Source of the DNA: Bacillota bacterium
Lineage (GTDB): Bacteria > Bacillota > Clostridia > Saccharofermentanales > UBA5734
Reading direction: 5' to 3'
Assembly: GCA_023438965.1 (NCBI GenBank)
Contig: JAEXPB010000529.1
Span: 1 to 6,306, forward strand
DNA length: 6,306 bases
The translations under genes and the position numbers were made by a program. Positions 1 through 4,955 of the stretch are shown here, piece by piece. The notes beneath the pieces were generated by a model. That model was not told where the DNA came from. It made no database searches and saw nothing but the letters and a program-made list of their open reading frames with translations. Within the stretch, counting starts at the first letter, position 1; each line of letters begins with the position of its first letter.

Positions 1-1487
1 GTTCCAGCCCGGCCAATATCCTGCGAGTGATATGTCCAGTAGCCTTCCAGACCGGAATTGTTGATATAGCAAAGTGTGACCTGTGGCCGATAATAGATAT
101 AGGATCCCGAACAGTCCGAAGAAAGGAACTCGGTATAGCCGGAGGATTCGTCATGGGTCTTGATCATCAGGCCGTTATTTGTACCAGTCGAGTACCATTC
201 CTTGACTATACCGGTGACATCCCAGGTAAAGCCGGTACCGGCCGTGCCGCTGACTATCTTATAGTCCTCCACTTGCGGATTATATGCTGGCTGATTATTC
301 CAGGTGATGGTTGATGAGCTCCAGGCAGACTGGACTTTATGCACATCGATTTGTCTGCCGGTGGTTGGATTGTTATACAGATACAGGGAAAGGCTGGCGC
401 TGGTGACAAAGTCGGCAGTGGTCAATGTCGTCGGCAGATTGAATGCGATGAAGGAACGGTTATACAGCGAGGAGGTGCCATAGCCGGCCTTCAGCAGAAT
501 TTGTCCGTAATAGTTGGTGTTGGGATAGCCGGAGGAAACATACGAGTCGAAAATATCGGCGGAGGCCAGGGAGGTGCTGACCGGCGGGTCGATGGTGACG
601 GGATAGGCGCAGCTGGGATCGTTCAGCCAGGCTTGGTCGGGCGACAAAGTCAGGCTGAAGCCATTGTCCGTCTGGACGAGACTGACTGTAATGGCGTCGC
701 TGCCCTCGCCCTGGGCGTCGGTCATGACCGGTTTTTCCATTCGGAAGACGCCTTGGCCATTTTCATCTGCCAGCAGGATGGTGCCGTCGGTCTGGACTTG
801 CGGGATCAGATCCTTGGCGGTGTATGCGAAGGTAAAGGAGGTCCGGCCTGTTGGTTGTTTGAGGATCAGATTTTCTTTGAGCTGGTCACCGCGCAGGAGA
901 TATTCCAGGTCGGTGTTGGGCAGGATGTCTTTGTATTGAACACTGGCTGCAATCTTGGCCAGGGTTTTCTTCTGCTCGTTGGCAGATAAGCCTTGCAGAG
1001 CGGATGGATCCGCATTTTTTATATTGGACTGGATCTTCTGAGCCTCGGCCAGGCTCCAGGACAGCTCGTAACTGTCTTTCCTGAGGCTGACCAGTTTGGC
1101 CGAACGGCTGCTCCGGGCGAACTTGACCTGGAAGCTGTTGGCTCCGTTTTCCAGAACCGGATTATTGTTTTCGTCCAGCTTTTCGGTCAAGGTATTGTCA
1201 ATATCCTGCCAGGCATCATCGGCCCAGTAGTGGACAGCGGTCGGATAGATCGCCGCTTCATAGGTTTGATCGTTTTTGAAGAACTGCTTGATGTTGGCTT
1301 CGCGTTTGGCGGTCGCTTCGCCGATGATCGGAATCTCGGTCGCCGGCTCTTGTTCTGGTCGTGCTGCCAGCTGTGCTGTGGCGGCGACAAACGGCTTGGT
1401 TTCGGCCAAAGCTGCGGCTGGCAGCTGGGTCACCAGCAGGGCGATGATCAGGAGCAGGGACAGGAGCTTCGCGAATCGACGGTTCAT
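1..1487 (-). CDS. Secreted DNRLRE-domain protein, N-terminal part of a probable RHS/WapA-like protein (3' end outside window)
   Basis: The frame is open from the ATG at 1487 to the window edge, giving 495 complete codons with no stop or frameshift. Residues 1-28 form a signal peptide: a basic start (MNRRFAK), a long Leu/Ile/Val core, and an ALA site before Glu29. The protein should therefore be exported. Residues ~30-290 are a mixed, lysine-rich segment of the kind that precedes DNRLRE domains. Residues ~305-475 look like a DNRLRE beta-sandwich: a DSYVSSGYPNTNYYG opening, then SFIAFNLP, SAWSSSTITWNNQP and GTGFTWDVTGIVKEW, ending in YYRPQVTL. The last visible residues, GLEGYWTYHSQDIGRAG, match as I recall the junction to the YD/RHS-repeat body in clostridial RHS proteins. 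The start is fixed by an AGGAGG site 5 nt upstream. The DNRLRE call is firm. The RHS body and any C-terminal toxin are inferred, since they lie outside the window. Confidence 0.82.
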   Translation of the reverse strand, partial: MNRRFAKLLSLLLIIALLVTQLPAAALAETKPFVAATAQLAARPEQEPATEIPIIGEATAKREANIKQFFKNDQTYEAAIYPTAVHYWADDAWQDIDNTLTEKLDENNNPVLENGANSFQVKFARSSRSAKLVSLRKDSYELSWSLAEAQKIQSNIKNADPSALQGLSANEQKKTLAKIAASVQYKDILPNTDLEYLLRGDQLKENLILKQPTGRTSFTFAYTAKDLIPQVQTDGTILLADENGQGVFRMEKPVMTDAQGEGSDAITVSLVQTDNGFSLTLSPDQAWLNDPSCAYPVTIDPPVSTSLASADIFDSYVSSGYPNTNYYGQILLKAGYGTSSLYNRSFIAFNLPTTLTTADFVTSASLSLYLYNNPTTGRQIDVHKVQSAWSSSTITWNNQPAYNPQVEDYKIVSGTAGTGFTWDVTGIVKEWYSTGTNNGLMIKTHDESSGYTEFLSSDCSGSYIYYRPQVTLCYINNSGLEGYWTYHSQDIGRAG

Positions 1488-1492
1488 GGTTG

Positions 1493-1498
1493 CCTCCT
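1493..1498 (-). promoter_or_regulatory. Ribosome binding site of the DNRLRE protein gene
   Basis: A perfect AGGAGG lies 5 nt before the ATG at 1487. It decides the start, and the signal peptide begins directly at this codon. Confidence 0.85.
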
Positions 1499-1546
1499 CT
1501 GCCCGTTCGGTCTGATGGCGGCCAAGTGAAGCCGCGGTCCGACGGG

Positions 1547-1577
1547 ATATAACGATACGTGTCTGTTAACAAGTCAA
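1547..1577 (-). promoter_or_regulatory. Weak possible second promoter of the DNRLRE protein gene
   Basis: On the minus strand TTGACT (1577-1572) is followed 19 nt later by TTATAT (1552-1547), or 14 nt later by TATCGT. Neither spacing is good and the -10 matches are partial. It is listed only because it would place a short leader before the gene, bypassing the structured region farther upstream. Confidence 0.2.
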
Positions 1578-1671
1578 GCGTCAAATCAATGTAGCAGAAA
1601 GTTAACATTCATGTTTATGAGTAGGTGCAGGTTGGACATGATCGAGGGCGGACCAGCGGGGAAAAAAGTGT

Positions 1672-1731
1672 GCCTAAATACAACAAATCTGGCGCTGTCA
1701 GCGCCGAAATTCGCCTAATTGCACTCAAATC
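1672..1731. repeat. Imperfect ~18-nt direct repeats flanking a GC hairpin
   Basis: The plus strand reads GCCTAAATACAACAAATC at 1672-1689 and GCCTAATTGCACTCAAATC at 1713-1731. They share GCCTAA at one end and CAAATC at the other. Between them lies the perfect inverted repeat GGCGCT-GAC-AGCGCC (minus-strand reading, 1705-1691). The right-hand copy is the 3' arm of the long stem described for the candidate RNA, so the left-hand copy could be a degenerate competitor arm. Confidence 0.5.
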
Positions 1732-1823
1732 GCAACAGTTTAGCCACTAGCCGGCCAGGTTGAACTGGCAGGTTAAAGAATGGTTATTGCTTTGGGCTAT
1801 TTGAGCGCAGGCTGATAAAAACT
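1676..1823 (-). ncRNA. Candidate structured RNA: small RNA or attenuating 5' leader of the DNRLRE gene
   Basis: The predicted start is A1823, 7 nt after a perfect -10 box. On the minus strand, 1812-1809 plus 1808-1799 pairs with 1730-1721 plus 1716-1713: 14 bp, one G.U pair, and a 4-nt bulge (1720-1717). Nested inside, TAGCC (1799-1795) can pair with GGCTA (1745-1741), sharing base 1799 with the outer stem. An apical hairpin, CCTGCCAG (1772-1765) with CTGGCCGG (1758-1751), has one mismatch and a 6-nt loop. Next comes GGCGCT-GAC-AGCGCC (1705-1691) with the U-rich tail AGATTTGTTGTATTT, a weak terminator-like element. Termination there gives an RNA of ~150 nt; readthrough gives a ~336-nt leader for the secreted-protein gene. 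I do not recognise a known riboswitch consensus, and the shape alone does not identify a family. The pairings are seen in the sequence; the function is inferred. Confidence 0.42.
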
Positions 1824-1829
1824 ACGAAC

Positions 1830-1857
1830 ATTATATATATATATATTCAGCTGTCAA
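1830..1857 (-). promoter_or_regulatory. Perfect-consensus sigma-A promoter (TTGACA-16-TATAAT)
   Basis: On the minus strand TTGACA occupies 1857-1852 and TATAAT 1835-1830, with a 16-nt spacer. Both hexamers are full consensus. An AT-only tract, AAAATATTTT at 1878-1869, lies at about -46 to -55 where an UP element would sit. The promoter points toward the secreted-protein gene and lies downstream of the terminator of the preceding unit, so it probably opens a new transcription unit. The spacer and -10 box overlap a TA repeat. Confidence 0.72.
1832..1846. repeat. TA dinucleotide repeat (about 7.5 units) inside a promoter
   Basis: Fifteen nucleotides of strict T/A alternation fill most of the -35/-10 spacer and supply four bases of the -10 box of the minus-strand promoter. 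Gain or loss of one unit would change the spacer by 2 bp (to 18 or 14). Confidence 0.9.
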
Positions 1858-1939
1858 TATGTGGAGTGAAAATATTTTAGTAACGGAATTAATCGGTTAG
1901 TCTATTCTTATTCATTCCGCCATTCACCGCTCATACCAA

Positions 1940-1985
1940 CAAAAACACCCGGAATGCCGCTCTTCACGACATCCCGGGCGTTTTA
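1940..1985 (-). terminator. Intrinsic terminator of the regulator-corrinoid-hydrolase unit
   Basis: On the minus strand AACGCCCGGGATG (1982-1970) pairs with CATTCCGGGTGTT (1956-1944) over 13 bp around a 13-nt loop, followed by a T-rich run (GTTTTTG). Two pairs are G.U on this strand but would be A-C mismatches on the other, which supports a minus-strand terminator. It begins about 60 nt after the hydrolase stop codon. Confidence 0.85.
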
Positions 1986-2041
1986 TAGTGGAGTTTACTC
2001 CGCGTTTCGACTACTTTTTCGGCGGCATGCCGCCCGGCGCT

Positions 2042-2803
2042 TCACACGCCCCGGACTACCCGGTGCACGGTTTCCCGGATGACGTGCAGCTTCTCATCGT
2101 CGATCGGTTCGGCATCGTCTGCCGCCTCCGGCCGGTAGGGATTGCCGAGCACAGTCTGGCCGAGGATGAACTCCAGCCAAGTCGCCGCGGCGGCGAACCG
2201 GCCATAGGCCAGATGCAGGTGGAAGCCGTCGCGGCAGATCGACTGGCCGCCCCGGGCGTAATCGAACAGCGGCTGCTGCCGGATGGCCTGGATCACCTGG
2301 CCGCAGGGGATCAGGCGCAAGCCGAGATCCGCCGCCACCGACCGGTAGGCCTGGTCGAGGTTGTCATACATGGCCTGCTGGCTGCAGCCATAGCGCGGGA
2401 AGGCGCCATGGCTGCTGTCGGTCTCATAGGCCCAGGTCTGGTGGATCAGCTGTTCGGCCTGCGGCGCCAGGCGGCTGACCGTGGCGGACAACTGGCGGAC
2501 ATACGGGTAATAGGTCTCCAGGCAGCCGCTGTCGTGGCTGGCTTGCTGCAGGGTGACATAATCCCAGCGTTCCTCCTGCAGTCCGGTCCGGATCGAGATC
2601 ATCCGCCCGGTGCTGGCGCCATTGACAAAATATTCGTAATTCGGCCGGTCGGCGCTGTCATTCTCCGCGTGCGTCTGCAGCGAGCAGCCGCCGATGTAGA
2701 GATTGCCGGTCATCACGTCGAGTCCGCCGGCGGCGGCCAGGTCGTGTAGCCGGGCGGTCGCGTCCTGGGAGAAGCTGTTGCCGATGGCCAGGATCTTGAT
2801 CAT
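2042..2803 (-). CDS. DUF4886/SGNH-like hydrolase, cytoplasmic
   Basis: This 253-residue protein is probably an SGNH/GDSL-fold esterase or deacylase of the DUF4886 type. It opens with MIKILAIGNSFSQDA, where Ser10 in GNSF replaces the GDS nucleophile motif. It has a Gly-rich IGGCSLQTH segment (residues 37-45), a DYVTLQQASHDSG block (81-93), and DGFHLH near the end, where Asp192 and His195 fit the D-x-x-H catalytic pair. There is no signal peptide or membrane segment, so it should act in the cytoplasm. I chose ATG 2803, 5 nt after the corrinoid gene's stop. An in-frame TTG at 2812 overlaps that stop (TTGA) and would add three residues. Neither start has a clear Shine-Dalgarno sequence, so translation is probably coupled to the gene upstream. 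Family assignment is fairly sure; the substrate is unknown. Confidence 0.8.
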   Translation of the reverse strand: MIKILAIGNSFSQDATARLHDLAAAGGLDVMTGNLYIGGCSLQTHAENDSADRPNYEYFVNGASTGRMISIRTGLQEERWDYVTLQQASHDSGCLETYYPYVRQLSATVSRLAPQAEQLIHQTWAYETDSSHGAFPRYGCSQQAMYDNLDQAYRSVAADLGLRLIPCGQVIQAIRQQPLFDYARGGQSICRDGFHLHLAYGRFAAAATWLEFILGQTVLGNPYRPEAADDAEPIDDEKLHVIRETVHRVVRGV

Positions 2804-2808
2804 GTTGG

Positions 2809-3450
2809 TCAAGCTTTGGCCTGGATGGCCGCCACGGCAGCTTCGGCGGCAGATGCGGCATCCGGCTTGTAGATATCGGCGCCGATGCTCTTGGCGAAAG
2901 CGTCATTGACCGGCGCGCCGCCGACCATGATCGTGATCTTGTCCCGGATGCCGGCGGCCTTGGCGGCTTCGACGACGCCCTTCATCTCGTTCATCGTCGT
3001 GGTCAGCAAGGCGGAGCAGCAGATGATCTGGGCATTGTTCTCGATCGCGGCGGACACGAATTTTTCCGCCGGCACATCGGTGCCGAGGTCGACGACTTCC
3101 AGGCCCTTGCCTTCCATCATCATGCTGACCAGGTTCTTGCCGATATCATGCAGGTCGCCCTTGACGGTGCCGATAACCAGCTTGCCGGCCGCTTTCACGC
3201 CATCGGCGATCAGCAGGGGCTTCAGGATCTCGGTGCCGGCCTTCATGGCCCGGGCGGCGATCAGGACGTCCGGCACATAGACCTCATTGTTCTTGAACTT
3301 GACGCCGACCACGTTCATGCCGGCCAGCAGGCCTTCGTTCAGCACCTGGGCGGCGCTGACGCCCGCGTCGATCGCTTCCTGGACCATGACCTTGACATCC
3401 TTGGCTTTTCCCCGCTGCAGGGACTCAGAAATTTTCTCGAGAAGCTCCAT
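2809..3450 (-). CDS. Methyltransferase-associated corrinoid protein (MtaC/MtbC/MttC type)
   Basis: This 213-residue cobalamin-binding protein carries methyl groups between a substrate:corrinoid methyltransferase and a second methyltransferase, commonly one that methylates tetrahydrofolate or coenzyme M. Residues 1-85 form the helical cap (B12-binding_2), including LNEGLLAGMNVVGVKF and YVPDVLIAARAMK. Residues ~90-210 are the Rossmann-like B12 domain. GDLHDIGKN supplies the D-x-H-x-x-G motif, with His101 the expected lower cobalt ligand, Asp99 and Gly104. SALLTTTM (146-153) and the VGGAP loop (176-180) complete the site. Length is typical of the family. The start follows an AGGAGGA site, and the gene begins 19 nt after the regulator's stop. 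No methyltransferase partner or corrinoid-activating protein is in the window, so the substrate cannot be read. The family is certain; the specific paralogue is not. Confidence 0.93.
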   Translation of the reverse strand: MELLEKISESLQRGKAKDVKVMVQEAIDAGVSAAQVLNEGLLAGMNVVGVKFKNNEVYVPDVLIAARAMKAGTEILKPLLIADGVKAAGKLVIGTVKGDLHDIGKNLVSMMMEGKGLEVVDLGTDVPAEKFVSAAIENNAQIICCSALLTTTMNEMKGVVEAAKAAGIRDKITIMVGGAPVNDAFAKSIGADIYKPDAASAAEAAVAAIQAKA

Positions 3451-3457
3451 TCTACTT

Positions 3458-3464
3458 TCCTCCT
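3458..3464 (-). promoter_or_regulatory. Ribosome binding site of the corrinoid protein gene
   Basis: AGGAGGA lies 7 nt before ATG 3450. It selects this start over an in-frame upstream ATG at 3504, which would overlap the regulator gene and add an 18-residue polar extension not typical of the family. Confidence 0.88.
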
Positions 3465-3469
3465 GATGT

Positions 3470-4807
3470 TTATTGCAAAGGCTTGATTTTGCCTCTGGAC
3501 TCACGGTATTTGCCGGGCGTCACGCCCGTCAGTTTCTTGAAGACCTTGGAAAAATAGCTCTGGCCCTCGAAGCCCACGATGGTCGAAATATCAACCAGGG
3601 CAACCTTCTCGTTCAGCAGAAGCTTCTTGGCGGCTTCCACGCGGACCGAATTGACATAGACATTGAAGTTGTCGCCCATTTCTTCTTTGAAAACCCGGCT
3701 GAAGTAGGCCGGGCTGAGGAAGACATAGGCGGCGGTCTCCTCCAGGGTCAGCTTGTTCATGTAGTTGCGCTTGATATAGTCGGCGGCCCGGTAAATGACG
3801 TCGGCATGCTTGACATTGGTCAGATTGAAGACCTGGTCGGTGAAACGAGCCATGATGCCGGACAGCCAGAAGGCGATCTCGTCGATGTTGCGGAAGCTGT
3901 TGATCTTGTTCAGATAAGTGTAATTCAAGCCGAAAATCTGCTGCACGTCGGCGCCGCCCTTGATGGCCGCGCGCGACAGCAGGACCACCAGCTCGATCAC
4001 CCGGGCCCGCATCACTTCGATGCTGCCGCTGCTGGAGAAAAAGATATGGCCCAGGATTTCGTTCAGGATCTGCTGGGAACCCGGCTTGTCACCGATTTCG
4101 ATCCGTTCCAGCAGCTGGGTCTCCTTTTCGATCGGGTAGGTCAGCTCGGACTCATCCTTGTAGGCAAAGGATTTCATGAAGCTGATCTGCTCCCAGAGCT
4201 GGGCCTGCAGGTCGCCGGAATCCTTCTTCTGGCGCAGGTCGCGGAAGGACTCGTCCGACAGGGCGCTGGCGGTGTAATAGAGCATTTCGCTCAGGGCGTT
4301 CGCTCGTTCGGTGCTGATGACCGGCACGTCATTCATCTGGCGGCGCAATTCCGGAATGAAGTCGGGGTGGATGCCGTTCTTGGCCACCAGGTCTTCGATC
4401 AGGAAATCGTCCGGGTCGACCATGTGGACCGGACCGCCCAGCAGGGAGCCGATGACCGTCCCCTCGGCCAGGATCGGCGCCGCCCAGTGGGTCAGACCGA
4501 GGGGGCAGAAGTAGATGTAGCGGCCGCCGAACCGCTCCGCCTGGTAACAGCCGTACAGATGCGAATTGGCGCAGATCTGGGATTGTCCCGTCGATTCGGC
4601 CGAACGGGCGCCCGGCAGCACGGCGGCGGCGAACTGGCAGATGCGGACCTGCTCCGGCTGCGGCGACGCGACATAGAGCGTGACGCCCATGTGGTCGACC
4701 ACCCGGCAGGCGACGCCGCAGGCGCGGCTGTAGTTGTCAGCCGCCTGGCTGGCCTTCTTCAGATCCAGGCCGCGGGTATTATCTTTTTCCGGGCTGAAAA
4801 CGTTCAT
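3470..4807 (-). CDS. AraC-family transcription regulator with N-terminal PocR sensor domain
   Basis: This 445-residue cytoplasmic regulator has a PocR-type ligand-binding domain at residues ~15-165. It shows the family's spaced cysteines (Cys57, Cys87, Cys101) and the run FGGRYIYFCPLGLTHWAAPI followed by GTVIGSLLGGPV. PocR domains have been predicted to sense small hydrocarbon derivatives such as alcohols. A helical linker covers ~195-330. The C-terminal AraC DNA-binding domain spans ~335-438 with two helix-turn-helix units: LTLEETAAYVFLSPAYFSRV (353-372) and VDISTIVGFEGQSYFSKVFK (405-424), ending TPGKYRE. ATG 4807 follows a modest AGGTG at 4-nt spacing. It is first in a tight unit with the corrinoid protein gene, a common arrangement for PocR-AraC regulators of corrinoid methyltransferase genes, so it probably activates its own operon. 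The ligand cannot be deduced. Confidence 0.92.
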   Translation of the reverse strand: MNVFSPEKDNTRGLDLKKASQAADNYSRACGVACRVVDHMGVTLYVASPQPEQVRICQFAAAVLPGARSAESTGQSQICANSHLYGCYQAERFGGRYIYFCPLGLTHWAAPILAEGTVIGSLLGGPVHMVDPDDFLIEDLVAKNGIHPDFIPELRRQMNDVPVISTERANALSEMLYYTASALSDESFRDLRQKKDSGDLQAQLWEQISFMKSFAYKDESELTYPIEKETQLLERIEIGDKPGSQQILNEILGHIFFSSSGSIEVMRARVIELVVLLSRAAIKGGADVQQIFGLNYTYLNKINSFRNIDEIAFWLSGIMARFTDQVFNLTNVKHADVIYRAADYIKRNYMNKLTLEETAAYVFLSPAYFSRVFKEEMGDNFNVYVNSVRVEAAKKLLLNEKVALVDISTIVGFEGQSYFSKVFKKLTGVTPGKYRESRGKIKPLQ

Positions 4808-4955
4808 GCTGCACCTGCCTTACGCCCAATTGTATCCCAGATTTTTCACCGATGATGCAAGGATTTTGACCTGGTTTGTAAAATATTGTCTTTCTGAAAA
4901 TTCAAATAAGCAGGCCTGGCCGGCGGTCAATACAGTTTTTAGTGTTAACAAGGTA

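Larger units (their letters stand above)
1488..2041. other. Gene-free region between the hydrolase and the secreted-protein gene
   Basis: No convincing coding frame is present on either strand in this 554-nt stretch, and its middle is visibly richer in A+T than the flanking genes. From right to left it contains the terminator of the three-gene unit (1940-1985), an AT-rich tract (1869-1878), a consensus promoter (1830-1857) containing a TA repeat, a ~100-nt nested hairpin (1713-1812), a GC hairpin (1691-1705), a T6 tract (1662-1667) and the ribosome binding site of the secreted-protein gene. I recognise no tRNA, rRNA or insertion sequence here. Confidence 0.8.

Noticed and set aside
339..1529. 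Plus-strand open frames of 216 and 178 codons opposite the secreted-protein gene.
   Set aside because: The minus-strand frame is continuous for 495 codons with a signal peptide, ribosome binding site and DNRLRE motifs; the opposite frames are shadows.
1741..1775. Plus-strand GCCACTAG and nearby CCAGG...CTGGCAGG, recalling parts of a cobalamin riboswitch, tempting because a corrinoid gene is nearby.
   Set aside because: The required B12 box and ordered core motifs are absent, and no gene lies downstream on the plus strand. The corrinoid gene is transcribed away from this site on the minus strand.
1988..2749. A 253-codon plus-strand open frame opposite the hydrolase.
   Set aside because: The minus strand has the SGNH-type motifs and sits in an operon. 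The plus-strand frame has no ribosome binding site or family features and crosses into the terminator region.
3473..4855. A 460-codon open frame on the plus strand, antisense to the PocR-AraC gene and longer than it.
   Set aside because: The minus-strand frame has clear PocR and AraC motifs. The plus-strand product is low-complexity, rich in Gly, Asp, Val and Gln, with no recognisable domain, as expected from a GC-rich gene read backwards.
4829..4860. TACAAT (minus, 4834-4829) as a -10 box for the PocR-AraC gene.
   Set aside because: The only TTG-like -35 is 20 nt away and a poor match, and the resulting leader would be very short. The gene may need an activator or a promoter I cannot see, so none is annotated.
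4866..4930. Inverted TTGACC/GGTCAA pair and the palindrome CAGGCCTG between the RSH and PocR-AraC genes, considered as an operator or RSH terminator.
   Set aside because: The six-base arms are 53 nt apart, and the palindrome has no usable loop or following T-run, so both are compatible with chance.
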